Source: an uncultured Oscillospiraceae bacterium (lineage in GTDB: Bacteria; Bacillota; Clostridia; Oscillospirales; Oscillospiraceae). Taken from it: 64,000 bases of DNA. Below the pieces are notes generated by a model. It was not told where the DNA came from. It saw only the letters and a list, made by a program, of their open reading frames with translations, and ran no database searches. The position numbers and the translations under genes are program-made. The stretch spans positions 62,001 through 126,000 of the forward strand of contig CAKTKC010000004.1 in the NCBI GenBank assembly GCA_934569225.1, read 5' to 3'. This document shows, one piece after another, positions 10,356-23,037 of this stretch (the first letter of the stretch is position 1; each line of letters begins with the position of its first letter).

Positions 10356-10384
10356 TTGACAAATGGGAAAAGATGGTGTAGAAT
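10356..10384 (+). promoter_or_regulatory. Sigma-A promoter of glnN
   Basis: TTGACA (10356-10361), a 17-base spacer and TAGAAT (10379-10384), reading into glnN. It lies back to back with the glnA promoter, 38 bases away. Confidence 0.85.
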
Positions 10385-10396
10385 GCCCACTGTGAA

Positions 10397-10447
10397 GGCA
10401 AGGACGTCTCCGAGTGTATACTCATCGCGTCCTTGCCGTCTTTTTTT
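10397..10447 (+). terminator. Leader terminator (attenuator) upstream of glnN
   Basis: A perfect 10-bp GC-rich stem (10397-10406 with 10428-10437) is followed by GTC and seven T. It starts only about six bases after the predicted transcription start and 60 bases before the glnN ATG, so most transcripts should stop unless something prevents folding. The loop holds a small GAGT/ACTC hairpin. The short transcript could alternatively be a small RNA. Confidence 0.75.
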
Positions 10448-10507
10448 ATTTTCGGCGGTTCGGGCGGGCATTCCCGGAACGACAAATTTCAAAAAGGAGC
10501 GTTTGTT

Positions 10508-12604
10508 ATGAGTACTGTTTCTGATTATTTCGGCTGTCTGGTATTTGATGACCGGGTGATGAAGGCCAATCTTTCCGCCGACGTATACGCGTCACTGCGC
10601 AGAACCATCGACGAGGGTGCGAAGCTGGACGCTTCCGTCGCCAATGCGGTAGCCGCTGCCATGAAGGACTGGGCTGTCGCCCACGGTGCGACCCACTATA
10701 CCCACTGGTTTCAGCCGCTGACCGGCATCACCGCCGAAAAGCATGACAGCTTCATTTCTCCTGCTCCCGACGGCGGCGTTATTATGGATTTCTCCGGCAA
10801 GGAGCTGATCAAGGGCGAGCCTGACGCCAGCTCTTTCCCCTCCGGCGGCCTGCGCGCCACCTTTGAGGCCCGTGGCTACACCGCCTGGGACCCCACCTCC
10901 TACGCATTCATCAAGGGCAAGACTCTTTGCATCCCCACGGCCTTCTGCTCCTACGGCGGCGAAGCGCTGGATAAGAAGACCCCGCTGCTACGCTCCATGG
11001 AGGCCCTGAACCGTCAGGCTCTGCGAATTCTGAAGCTCTTCGGCAACACCGACGTCAAGTGCGTCCGCACCAACGTCGGCCCCGAGCAGGAATATTTCCT
11101 TGTGGATAAGGAAATGTACGAGCAGCGCAAAGACCTGATCTTCACCGGCAGAACCCTGTTCGGCGCCAAGTCCCCCAAGGGGCAGGAGATGGATGATCAT
11201 TACTTCGGCGTCATCAAGCCCCGCGTCGCGGCCTACATGGAAGACCTGAACGAAGAGCTGTGGAAGCTGGGCATCCTTGCCAAGACCGAACATAACGAGG
11301 TCGCCCCCGCCCAGCACGAGCTGGCTCCCATTTACACCACCACCAACATCGCCACCGACCACAACCAGCTGACCATGGAGATCATGCAGAAGGTCGCGGC
11401 AAAGCACGGTCTGGTGTGCCTACTGCATGAGAAGCCCTTCGCCGGTGTCAACGGCTCCGGCAAGCACAACAACTGGTCCATGGCCACCGATACCGGCGTG
11501 AACCTGCTGTCTCCCGGCGAGACGCCCTATGAGAACGCCCAGTTCCTGCTGTTCCTGTGCGCGGTCATCAAGGCCGTGGACGATTATCAGGATCTGCTCC
11601 GCCTGAGTGTGGCTACCGCCGGCAACGATCACCGTCTGGGCGCCAACGAAGCGCCTCCCGCCGTGGTTTCCATCTTCCTGGGCGACGAGCTGATGGGCAT
11701 TCTGGACGCCATCGAGAACGACACCCCCTACAGCGGCACAAAGAAGACCACCATGAAGCTGGGCGTGGACGTTCTGCCCCGCTTCCCCAGAGATACCACC
11801 GACCGGAACCGTACTTCTCCCTTCGCCTTTACCGGCAACAAGTTTGAGTTCCGTATGCTGGGTTCCTCCAATTCCATCGCCTGTGCCAACATCATGCTCA
11901 ACGCCGCCGTGGCCGAGTCCCTGAAGATCTACGCTGACCGCCTGGAAGGCGCGGAGGACTTTGAGACCGCCCTGCACGACATGATCAAGAAGACCATCAA
12001 GGATCACAAGCGCATCATCTTCAACGGCAACGGCTACGACGCCACCTGGATCAAGGAGGCCACCGAGGTTCGCGGTCTGTGCAACTACCCCACGACCCCC
12101 GATTGTATGCCCCACCTGCTGGATAAGAAGAACGTGGATATGCTCACCGCCCACAAGATTTACTCCGTTTCCGAGATGCAGGCGCGGTGCGACATTATGC
12201 TGGAAAACTACTGCAAGGCCGTCATCATCGAGGCCAACACCATGGTGGACATGGCGAGAAAGCAGATTCTCCCTGCGGTGGAGGGCTACGCCTCCGAGCT
12301 GGCCGCATCCTTGGCCGCAAAGAAGGCCGTTGCCCCCAATCTGGCCTGTGCTTATGAGACCGGCCTTGTCACCAAGCTGTCCGGCCTGACCGACCAGATT
12401 GCTGAGAAGACCGACGAGCTGGAATCCGCCGTTCTGGAGCTGAAGAATGCGGAGAATGTGAAGGAAGAGTCCTTCGCCATCCGGGATACCATCCTCGGCA
12501 AGATGGCAGCCCTCCGGGCTGTGGCGGACGAGGCGGAGACCCAGACCTCTTCCGATTATTGGCCGTTCCCCACCTACGGCGAATTGCTGTTTGGTGTAAA
12601 GTAA
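10508..12604 (+). CDS. glnN: Glutamine synthetase type III (GlnN)
   Basis: A 698-residue class III glutamine synthetase, the long dodecameric type found in Bacteroides, cyanobacteria and many clostridia. It makes glutamine from glutamate and ammonia. The start at 10508 (MSTVSDYFG) follows AAAAAGGAG. Family landmarks are '[19 protein letters not shown]' (about residues 117-135), [12 protein letters not shown] (about 196), [14 protein letters not shown] (about 262), [12 protein letters not shown] (about 317), [17 protein letters not shown] (about 438) and a helical C-terminal extension. The promoter and leader terminator upstream imply strong attenuation. It is the second glutamine synthetase here, divergent from glnA. 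Confidence 0.96.
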   Translation: MSTVSDYFGCLVFDDRVMKANLSADVYASLRRTIDEGAKLDASVANAVAAAMKDWAVAHGATHYTHWFQPLTGITAEKHDSFISPAPDGGVIMDFSGKELIKGEPDASSFPSGGLRATFEARGYTAWDPTSYAFIKGKTLCIPTAFCSYGGEALDKKTPLLRSMEALNRQALRILKLFGNTDVKCVRTNVGPEQEYFLVDKEMYEQRKDLIFTGRTLFGAKSPKGQEMDDHYFGVIKPRVAAYMEDLNEELWKLGILAKTEHNEVAPAQHELAPIYTTTNIATDHNQLTMEIMQKVAAKHGLVCLLHEKPFAGVNGSGKHNNWSMATDTGVNLLSPGETPYENAQFLLFLCAVIKAVDDYQDLLRLSVATAGNDHRLGANEAPPAVVSIFLGDELMGILDAIENDTPYSGTKKTTMKLGVDVLPRFPRDTTDRNRTSPFAFTGNKFEFRMLGSSNSIACANIMLNAAVAESLKIYADRLEGAEDFETALHDMIKKTIKDHKRIIFNGNGYDATWIKEATEVRGLCNYPTTPDCMPHLLDKKNVDMLTAHKIYSVSEMQARCDIMLENYCKAVIIEANTMVDMARKQILPAVEGYASELAASLAAKKAVAPNLACAYETGLVTKLSGLTDQIAEKTDELESAVLELKNAENVKEESFAIRDTILGKMAALRAVADEAETQTSSDYWPFPTYGELLFGVK

Positions 12605-12656
12605 CAGCCATCAAGGGGACTGACCACCCCCGGTATCAGAGAAAAAGAGAACCCAT

Positions 12657-12678
12657 GGGAGAGCCGCAAGGCTCTCCC
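12657..12678 (+). other. Hairpin between glnN and asnB
   Basis: A perfect 9-bp stem, GGGAGAGCC with a GCAA tetraloop, lies 26 bases before the asnB start. No T-run follows, so it is more likely an mRNA-stability or translation-affecting element than a terminator. Confidence 0.5.
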
Positions 12679-12703
12679 GCGGGCTATTTGAGGAGGAATT
12701 CCT

Positions 12704-14284
12704 ATGTGTTCCATCATTGGCTACTGCGGCAAGCCCATCGATTTGACCGCGTTTCAGGCAGGCTTCGCAAGAACGGTTTCCCGAGGCCCCGACGATTCCC
12801 GCGTCATCGACGTAGGGCAGGGGATACTCGGCTTTCACAGACTTTCCATCATGGGTCTTCACCCGGAAGGAATGCAGCCTTTTGGCCTGAACGGCAGCTG
12901 GGTGGTCTGCAATGGCGAGATTTACGGCTTTGAAAAGCTCAAACAGGAGCTTTCCAGGGACTACACCTTTACCAGCGAGTCCGACTGCGAAGTGCTGCTG
13001 CCCATGTACGAAAAGTACGGCGTCGGCATGTTTGAAAAGCTGGACGCGGAATTTGCCTGTATCATTTACGACGGCAAGCAGAAGGAGTTCATCGCCGCCC
13101 GTGACCCCATCGGCATCCGCCCGCTGTATTACGGCTACGACGGAAACGGCACGATCCTGTTTGCCAGCGAACCGAAAAATCTGGTAGGGCTGGTTGGCAA
13201 AATCCTGCCGTTTCCTCCGGGACACTATTACTGCGACGGGAAATTCGTCTGCTACTGCGACATCGCGACGGTAGACCATGTGCTTCCCGATGACCTGGAA
13301 ACGGTCTGTGCCAATATCCACGACAAGCTGGTCGCCGGTGTGAAGAAGCGGCTGGTGGCCGACGCCAAGGTCGGCTTCCTGCTCAGCGGCGGACTGGATT
13401 CCTCTCTGGTGTGCGCCATCGCCGCCCGGGAGAGCGAAAAACCCATCCGCACCTTTGCCATCGGCATGAGCGAGGACGCCATCGATCTGAAATACGCGAA
13501 ACAGGTCGCGGACTACATCCACAGTGACCATACCGAGGTCATCATCTCCAAAGAGGACGTTCTTGCCGCGCTGGAACCGGTGGTGGAGCTGCTGGGAACC
13601 TTCGACATCACCACCATCCGCGCCAGCATCGGCATGTATCTGGTGTGCAAGGCCATTCATGAGACCACCGACATCCGGGTGCTGCTCACCGGCGAGATCT
13701 CCGACGAGCTGTTCGGCTATAAGTATACCGACTTCGCCCCTTCCGCCAAGGCGTTTCAGGAGGAAGCCCAGAAGCGCATCCGGGAGCTGCACATGTACGA
13801 CGTGCTCCGGGCAGACCGGTGCATCAGTGTCAATTCTCTGGAAGCACGGGTACCTTTCGGCGATCTGGACTTTGTCAAATACGTCATGGCCATCGATCCG
13901 GAGATGAAGCTGAACAAGTACGGGAAGGGCAAGTATCTGCTGCGCCACGCCTTTGAAAAGGGCGATTACCTGCCCCACGACATTCTCTGGCGGGAAAAGG
14001 CGGCTTTCTCCGACGCCGTGGGTCACTCCATGGTGGACTATCTCAAGGAATATGCCGAAACCGTTTACACCCAGGAGGAATTTGAGGAAAAACGGGCAAA
14101 ATATACCCATGCCCAGCCGTTTACCAAAGAGTCCCTGCTTTACCGGGAGATTTTTGAGAAATACTATCCGGGGCAGAGCCAGATGATCGTGGACTTCTGG
14201 ATGCCCAACAAATCCTGGGAGGGCTGCAATGTGAACGACCCCTCCGCCCGCGTCCTTGCCAACTACGGCGACAGCGGGAAATAA
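12704..14284 (+). CDS. asnB: Asparagine synthase, glutamine-hydrolysing (AsnB)
   Basis: A 526-residue enzyme making asparagine from aspartate, ATP and glutamine. The class II glutaminase domain begins with the catalytic Cys2 (MCSIIGY) and has the family motifs RGPDD and CNGEIYG. The synthetase domain has the PP-loop ATP site LLSGGLDSSL (about residues 225-234) and the later 'LTGEISDELFGYKY'. AGGAGGAATTCCT provides the ribosome site. It follows glnN by 99 bases with no terminator between, so it can be cotranscribed with the glutamine supply gene. An inverted repeat (14275-14296) covers the stop codon. Confidence 0.95.
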   Translation: MCSIIGYCGKPIDLTAFQAGFARTVSRGPDDSRVIDVGQGILGFHRLSIMGLHPEGMQPFGLNGSWVVCNGEIYGFEKLKQELSRDYTFTSESDCEVLLPMYEKYGVGMFEKLDAEFACIIYDGKQKEFIAARDPIGIRPLYYGYDGNGTILFASEPKNLVGLVGKILPFPPGHYYCDGKFVCYCDIATVDHVLPDDLETVCANIHDKLVAGVKKRLVADAKVGFLLSGGLDSSLVCAIAARESEKPIRTFAIGMSEDAIDLKYAKQVADYIHSDHTEVIISKEDVLAALEPVVELLGTFDITTIRASIGMYLVCKAIHETTDIRVLLTGEISDELFGYKYTDFAPSAKAFQEEAQKRIRELHMYDVLRADRCISVNSLEARVPFGDLDFVKYVMAIDPEMKLNKYGKGKYLLRHAFEKGDYLPHDILWREKAAFSDAVGHSMVDYLKEYAETVYTQEEFEEKRAKYTHAQPFTKESLLYREIFEKYYPGQSQMIVDFWMPNKSWEGCNVNDPSARVLANYGDSGK

Positions 14285-14344
14285 CCGGATTTCCCGTGTC
14301 CCCGCGGGCAGACAAAAGTTCCAATTTTTGCCCCGCAAAAGCGG

Positions 14345-14394
14345 CACATATCGTGGAAATGATGATTGCGTTCCGCCACATATTGTGGTATTCT
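14345..14394 (+). promoter_or_regulatory. purC promoter with two palindromic operator-like sites
   Basis: The promoter is TTGCGT (14366-14371), 17 bases, TATTCT (14389-14394). Its spacer holds the perfect palindrome CCACA-TAT-TGTGG (14376-14388). A second, imperfect copy, CACATATCGTGG (14345-14356), lies exactly 32 bases upstream, about three helical turns. The position between the -35 and -10 boxes suggests repression. The motif is not the Bacillus PurR box. Confidence 0.6.
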
Positions 14395-14476
14395 AAAGAG
14401 TGTGAGATGGGGGCCGCAGTGGGCTGCCGCCGTTTCCTGAAACCGACAATGAATACACATATGGAGGTAAACACAA

Positions 14477-15193
14477 ATGGAGAAATTGCAGCAGCTGTAT
14501 GAGGGCAAGGCCAAAAAGGTTTTCGCCACCGACGATCCCGAACTCCTGATCGTGGATTACAAAGACGACGCCACCGCCTTCAACGGGCTGAAAAAAGGCA
14601 CCATCGCGGGCAAGGGCGTCATAAACAACCAGATGAGCAACCGCCTGATGGCTTACCTGGAAAAGCAGGGCATTCCCACCCACTTTGTCAAGGAGCTGTC
14701 CGAGCGGGAAACCCTGGTGAAGAAGGTTTCCATCGTTCCCCTGGAAGTCATCGTCCGCAACATCGCTGCCGGTTCCTTCTCCAAGCACTACGGCGTGGAG
14801 GAAGGCGTTGTGTTCGAGCGGCCCACCATTGAGTTCTCCTATAAAAATGACGAGCTGGGCGACCCGCTGCTCAACACCTATCATGCCCTGGCTCTGAAGC
14901 TGGCGACCCCCGAAGAAATCAAAACCATTGAAGACTACTCCTTCCGGGTCAACGACGCGCTGAAAGCCTTCTGGCTGACCTGCGGCGTGACTCTGGTGGA
15001 TTTTAAGCTGGAATTCGGCCGCCTGTCCGACGGCACCATTGTTCTGGCTGACGAGATCAGCCCCGACACCAGCCGTCTGTGGGACAGCAAGACCCATGAG
15101 AAGCTGGACAAGGATCGTTTCCGCCGCGACATGGGCGGCGTGGAAGAAGCCTACGCCGAGATTATGAAGCGTCTGGAAGAGCACCTGAAATAA
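14477..15193 (+). CDS. purC: SAICAR synthetase (phosphoribosylaminoimidazole-succinocarboxamide synthase)
   Basis: A 238-residue enzyme of purine synthesis that joins aspartate to CAIR using ATP. Family motifs are EGKAKKVF (about residues 9-16), the '[12 protein letters not shown]' signature (about 89-100) and LVDFKLEFG with ADEISPD (about 173-198). Length is normal. The ribosome site ATGGAGG lies before the ATG. It has its own promoter with two operator-like palindromes and heads a run of nucleotide genes. Its product is cleaved by PurB, encoded two genes later. Confidence 0.96.
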   Translation: MEKLQQLYEGKAKKVFATDDPELLIVDYKDDATAFNGLKKGTIAGKGVINNQMSNRLMAYLEKQGIPTHFVKELSERETLVKKVSIVPLEVIVRNIAAGSFSKHYGVEEGVVFERPTIEFSYKNDELGDPLLNTYHALALKLATPEEIKTIEDYSFRVNDALKAFWLTCGVTLVDFKLEFGRLSDGTIVLADEISPDTSRLWDSKTHEKLDKDRFRRDMGGVEEAYAEIMKRLEEHLK

Positions 15194-15201
15194 CCGTATT
15201 C

Positions 15202-15231
15202 TACAGGACGGAGGACCCCCTCCGCCCTGTA
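15202..15231 (+). other. Hairpin between purC and purA
   Basis: A 13-bp stem with one mismatch (15202-15214 with 15219-15231), followed by AAACGTG and not a T-run. It may process or partly attenuate the purC-purA transcript. Confidence 0.45.
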
Positions 15232-15283
15232 AACGTGCTGTCATCAACGATCCTTACAACTTTAGAATCGGAGGAAATCCAAA

Positions 15284-16558
15284 ATGGCTAATACTGTAAT
15301 CGTCGGCATCAACTGGGGTGACGAGGGAAAGGGACGCATGGTCGATCTGCTGACCGAGAACTATGACATCGTCATCCGCTATCAGGGCGGTGGCAACGCC
15401 GGCCATACCGTCATCAATGAGCATGGCAAATTTGCCCTGCATCTGCTGCCCTCCGGCATTTTCCGGGAGGGTGTTGTAAATATTCTGGGAAACGGCGTCG
15501 CCGTTGACCCGGAAAACCTGTGGCAGGAAATGCAGGATGTCACCGGCAAGGGCGTGCCCATCACCCCGGACAACCTGAAAATCAGCGACCGGGCGTCTCT
15601 GCTGCTGCCCTGGCACCGTCTCCAGGACGGTCTGGAGGAAGCCCGTCTGAAAGATAAAAAATACGGCTCCACCAAGCAGGGCATTGCGCCTTTTTACTCC
15701 GATAAATACCAGAAAAAGACCATTATGGCGGGTGAACTCCTGCATTCCGAGCATCTTTATGAGCATTTGCAGGACTTGCTGGAGTGGAAGAACCTGACCC
15801 TCACCGGCGTTTACGGCGCTGAGCCTGTCACCATGGACGAGCTGAAAGCGTGGATGGACAATTACTGCGAGAAGATCAAGCCCTTCATCTGCGACACCGG
15901 TGTCTATCTGCGCAAGGCGCAGGCGGAAGGGAAGAAGATTCTGTTTGAAGCCCAGCTGGGCGCGCTGCGGGATCTGGACTACGGCATTTACCCTTACACC
16001 ACTTCCTCCAACGCCATTGCCGCTTACGCCCCTGTGGGTTCCGGTCTGCCCACCGCCAAAATCGACGAGGTTATCGGCGTTGTGAAAGCCTATTCCACCT
16101 GCGTGGGCGAAGGCCCCTTCGTCTGCGAAATGTTCGGCGCTGAGGCGGATGCCCTTCGGGAAGCGGGCTTCGAGTACGGCGCGAAGACCGGCCGTCCCCG
16201 CCGGGTTGGCCCCATCGACCTGGTTGCCACCCGCTACGGCGTTCAGGTGCAGGCCGCGACCAACATTGCCCTGACCAAGCTGGACGTGCTGAGCTATCTG
16301 GATAAAATCCCCGTCTGCGCCCACTATGAGCTGAACGGGGAAGTGATCGACGAGTTCCCGTTCCCCACGCTGCAAAGCAGCGCCAAGCCTGTGATGGAAT
16401 ACATGGAGGGCTGGAAGTGCGACATTTCCGGCGTGCGCAAGTGGGAAGATCTTCCCGAAGCGGCGCGGAACTACGTGCAGTACGTGGAAGAAAAGATCGG
16501 CTGCCGCATCGGCTACGTTTCCGTAGGCCCGGAGCGGGACAGCATCATCCTTCGCTGA
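15284..16558 (+). CDS. purA: Adenylosuccinate synthetase
   Basis: A 424-residue GTP-dependent enzyme that joins aspartate to IMP, the first step from IMP to AMP. The N-terminal signature GINWGDEGKGR is at about residues 8-18, with the catalytic Asp and Lys. The GNAGHT motif follows at about 37-42. The second signature is recognisable near GVYLRKAQAEGKK (about 205). The base-binding KLDVLSY region lies at about 330. The ribosome site is CGGAGGAAAT. It sits 90 bases after purC and 15 before purB, in pathway order. Confidence 0.96.
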   Translation: MANTVIVGINWGDEGKGRMVDLLTENYDIVIRYQGGGNAGHTVINEHGKFALHLLPSGIFREGVVNILGNGVAVDPENLWQEMQDVTGKGVPITPDNLKISDRASLLLPWHRLQDGLEEARLKDKKYGSTKQGIAPFYSDKYQKKTIMAGELLHSEHLYEHLQDLLEWKNLTLTGVYGAEPVTMDELKAWMDNYCEKIKPFICDTGVYLRKAQAEGKKILFEAQLGALRDLDYGIYPYTTSSNAIAAYAPVGSGLPTAKIDEVIGVVKAYSTCVGEGPFVCEMFGAEADALREAGFEYGAKTGRPRRVGPIDLVATRYGVQVQAATNIALTKLDVLSYLDKIPVCAHYELNGEVIDEFPFPTLQSSAKPVMEYMEGWKCDISGVRKWEDLPEAARNYVQYVEEKIGCRIGYVSVGPERDSIILR

Positions 16559-16573
16559 GCAGGGGGGCAGACT

Positions 16574-17989
16574 ATGACGGACAAGTACGAATCCCCCTTA
16601 AGCTCCCGGTACGCTTCCGACTACATGCTGAACCTGTTTTCCCAGCAGAAGCGGATTGAAGTCTGGCGGAAACTCTGGATCTCTCTGGCAAAAGCCGAGC
16701 ATTCTCTGGGACTGCCCATCACCGAAAAGCAGATCGAGGAGCTGGAAGCCCACATCACGGACATCGACTTCGCCTGTGCCGCGGCGCGGGAAAAGGAAGT
16801 CCGTCACGACGTGATGGCGCACGTGTATACCTACGGCAAGGCCGCGCCCTCCGCCGCCGGTATCATCCATCTGGGCGCCACCAGCTGCTATGTCACCGAT
16901 AACGCCGACATCGTTCTCTACCGGGACGGCCTGAAATACCTCCGGGGAGAGCTGCTGAAGGTCATCGCCAACCTTTCCCGTTTCGCGGAAACGTACAAGG
17001 CGACCCCCACTCTGGGCTACACCCATTATCAGCCCGCCCAGCTGGTCACAGTTGGCAAGCGGGCGACGCTGTGGATGCAGGATCTTGTCAGCGATCTGGT
17101 GGAGCTGGATTTTGTCGTGGAAACCATGAAATTCCTGGGCTGCCGGGGGACTACCGGCACGGAAGCGAGCTTCCTCGAGCTGTTTGACGGGGATACGACG
17201 AAAATTGACGAGATGAACCGCCGCATCAGCGCGGACTTTGGTTTTACCCAGTGCTTCGACGTCTGCGGCCAGACCTATCCCCGGAAGCTGGACAGCCGCA
17301 TCCTGAACTGCCTTTCTTCCATCGCCCAGAGCTGCTACCGGATGGCAAACGACATTCGGCTTTTACAGCACGACCGTCAGGTGGAAGAACCCTTTGAAAA
17401 GAACCAGATCGGTTCCTCCGCTATGGCTTATAAGCGCAACCCCATGCGCTCCGAGCGTATCTGCTCTCTGTCCCGCTATCTGATGGCGGACGCGCTGAAC
17501 GCTCCCATGACCGCCTCCACCCAGTGGCTGGAGCGCACATTGGACGATTCCGCCAACCGGCGTATCTCCATGCCCGAGGGCTTCCTCTGCGCCGACGCCA
17601 TTCTCAGGCTGGCACAGAACGTCACCGACGGTCTGCACGTGAACGAAAAGATTGTGGAGAAGACCGTGCGGGAGTACCTGCCCTTCATTGCCACGGAAAA
17701 TCTGATGATGGAGGGCGTCAAGCGGGGCGGTGACCGTCAGCAGCTCCATGAGATTATCCGCACCTGCTCCATGGACGCCACGGCCAAGATGAAAAACGGC
17801 GAGAGCTGGGATCTTCTGGCCGATCTGGCCGGCCATCCGGAATTCGGCATGACGAAGCAGGAGATGGAAGCCGTTCTCGACCCCATGCTGTACACCGGCC
17901 GGTGTGCGGAGCAGGTGGAAAGCTATGTGAAAAAAGTAGCCCCCCTGATCGCCGGTATTGACCGCGAACAGGCGGAGATCAACATTTAA
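16574..17989 (+). CDS. purB: Adenylosuccinate lyase
   Basis: A 471-residue fumarase/aspartase-superfamily enzyme that removes fumarate twice in purine synthesis, from SAICAR (PurC product) and from adenylosuccinate (PurA product). Visible motifs are HDVMAHVYTYG (about residue 78), LGATSCYVTDNAD (about 98), the catalytic-His region TLGYTHYQPAQ (about 147) and the flexible signature loop GSSAMAYKRNP (about 280). The gene order purC-purA-purB places both substrates' makers directly upstream. Confidence 0.96.
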   Translation: MTDKYESPLSSRYASDYMLNLFSQQKRIEVWRKLWISLAKAEHSLGLPITEKQIEELEAHITDIDFACAAAREKEVRHDVMAHVYTYGKAAPSAAGIIHLGATSCYVTDNADIVLYRDGLKYLRGELLKVIANLSRFAETYKATPTLGYTHYQPAQLVTVGKRATLWMQDLVSDLVELDFVVETMKFLGCRGTTGTEASFLELFDGDTTKIDEMNRRISADFGFTQCFDVCGQTYPRKLDSRILNCLSSIAQSCYRMANDIRLLQHDRQVEEPFEKNQIGSSAMAYKRNPMRSERICSLSRYLMADALNAPMTASTQWLERTLDDSANRRISMPEGFLCADAILRLAQNVTDGLHVNEKIVEKTVREYLPFIATENLMMEGVKRGGDRQQLHEIIRTCSMDATAKMKNGESWDLLADLAGHPEFGMTKQEMEAVLDPMLYTGRCAEQVESYVKKVAPLIAGIDREQAEINI

Positions 17990-18019
17990 CCGGCGGGCAG
18001 GGAAGGAGAGAGCCACTGT

Positions 18020-19570
18020 ATGCAAGAAAAAATCCTGATTCTGGACTTTGGCGGACAGTACAATCAGCTGATCGCCCGGCGGGTGCGGGAGCAGAACGTC
18101 TACTGCGAGATCAAGCCCTACACCACGACCCTGGACGAGATTCGCGCCTTTGCGCCCATGGGCATTATTTTCACCGGCGGCCCCAACAGCGTGTATCTGG
18201 AAGAATCTCCCCACGTTGATCCGGAAGTGTTCCGGCTGGGCGTTCCCATCCTGGGCATTTGCTACGGCTGCCAGCTGATGGCTCACACCCTGGGCGGTCA
18301 GGTCACTGCCGCGCAGGAGGATACCGCCCGGGAGTACGGCAAGACCGTCACCTATTACGATACCGGCTGCAAGCTGTTCAAGGGCATCCCCGAGCAGGCC
18401 ATTTCCTGGATGAGCCATGGCGACTACATGGCGAAGGTGCCGGAGGGCTTTGCGCTGGTCGCCCACACCGACGCCTGCCCCAATGCCGCCATTGCCGATG
18501 AGAGCCGGGGCTTCTACGGCGTTCAGTTCCATCCGGAGGTGAACCACACCAAGTTCGGCAGCCAGATGCTGCGCAACTTCCTCTACGAGGTCTGCGGCGC
18601 CAAGGGCACCTGGACGATGGGGGATTTCTGCAAAAATACCGTGGCACAGCTCCGGGACACCATCGGCCCCAAGGGGCGTGTGCTGCTGGCGCTGTCCGGC
18701 GGCGTGGATTCCTCCGTCCTGGCGGCGCTGCTGGCCGAAGCGGTAGGGGATCGTCTGACCGCCGTCTTTGTCGATCACGGCTGTATGCGCAAAAATGAAG
18801 GCGACGAGGTGGAAGCCGCCTTTGCCAAATGGAACATCCACTTTGTCCGTGTGGACGCGGAAAAGCGCTTCCTGGACAAGCTCAAGGGCGTGGAAGACCC
18901 CCAGCGCAAGCGCCAGATCATCGGCGCGGAGTTCGGATATGTATTTCTGGATGAAGCCGTGAAATTCGGCATCACCAAGGAGGACTTTTTCGCCCAGGGC
19001 ACCATCTATCCCGACGTCATCGAGTCCGGCGCGGGAGATGCCGACGTGATCAAGAGCCACCACAATAAGCTCCTGCCCAGAGAGGTCATTGAGCAGTTCA
19101 AGGCCGTTCTGGAGCCGCTGGATCACCTGTTCAAGGACGAGATCCGGCTGCTGGGCAAGGAATTGGGGCTTCCCGATTATCTCGTCCACCGTCAGCCCTT
19201 CCCGGGCCCCGGTCTTGCCATTCGGATTTTGGGCGACGTGACGAAAGAAAAGCTGGACATTCTCCGGGAGGCGGACTTCATCTTCCGGGAGGAGATCGCC
19301 AAGGCCGACCTTGGAGACATTTGCAGCCAGTATTTCGCAGTCCTTACCAATGCCAGAAGCGTCGGTGTCATGGGCGACGGCCGCACCTACGAAAACGTCC
19401 TTGCCCTTCGCAGCGTCACGACCAGCGACTTCATGACCGCGGAGTGGACGCGGATTCCCTACGAGGTGCTGGATCGCGCCTCTGTGCGGATCGTCAACGA
19501 GGTGCCCCACATCAACCGCATTGTGTACGACATCACAAGCAAGCCCCCGGCGACGGTGGAATGGGAGTAA
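18020..19570 (+). CDS. guaA: GMP synthase, glutamine-hydrolysing
   Basis: A 516-residue class I amidotransferase turning XMP into GMP with glutamine and ATP. The N-terminal glutaminase domain shows the nucleophile elbow GICYGCQ (Cys at about residue 80) and the His/Glu pair in FHPEVNH. The PP-loop ATP motif [10 protein letters not shown] is at about residues 224-233. The C-terminal dimerisation domain ends with the family PPATVEWE. It uses glutamine as nitrogen donor, like most genes of this run, and lies 30 bases after purB behind GGAAGGAGAG. Confidence 0.97.
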   Translation: MQEKILILDFGGQYNQLIARRVREQNVYCEIKPYTTTLDEIRAFAPMGIIFTGGPNSVYLEESPHVDPEVFRLGVPILGICYGCQLMAHTLGGQVTAAQEDTAREYGKTVTYYDTGCKLFKGIPEQAISWMSHGDYMAKVPEGFALVAHTDACPNAAIADESRGFYGVQFHPEVNHTKFGSQMLRNFLYEVCGAKGTWTMGDFCKNTVAQLRDTIGPKGRVLLALSGGVDSSVLAALLAEAVGDRLTAVFVDHGCMRKNEGDEVEAAFAKWNIHFVRVDAEKRFLDKLKGVEDPQRKRQIIGAEFGYVFLDEAVKFGITKEDFFAQGTIYPDVIESGAGDADVIKSHHNKLLPREVIEQFKAVLEPLDHLFKDEIRLLGKELGLPDYLVHRQPFPGPGLAIRILGDVTKEKLDILREADFIFREEIAKADLGDICSQYFAVLTNARSVGVMGDGRTYENVLALRSVTTSDFMTAEWTRIPYEVLDRASVRIVNEVPHINRIVYDITSKPPATVEWE

Positions 19571-19607
19571 AAAGCCGCTGTAGGAAGATACGACAAGGAG
19601 GTCTATT

Positions 19608-23035
<3,428 letters not shown>

Positions 23036-23037
23036 CC

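Noticed and set aside
10381..10473. GAATGCCC (10381-10388) complementary to GGGCATTC (10466-10473) as an antiterminator for glnN
   Set aside because: The left part overlaps the -10 box and would not be in the transcript.
10209..10507. GlnR/TnrA operator (TGTNA-N7-TNACA) between glnA and glnN
   Set aside because: Several TGTC/GACA words occur near 10313-10332, but none fits the spacing of the consensus.
19571..19607. glmS ribozyme upstream of glmS
   Set aside because: Only 37 bases separate guaA and glmS, too few for the ribozyme fold.
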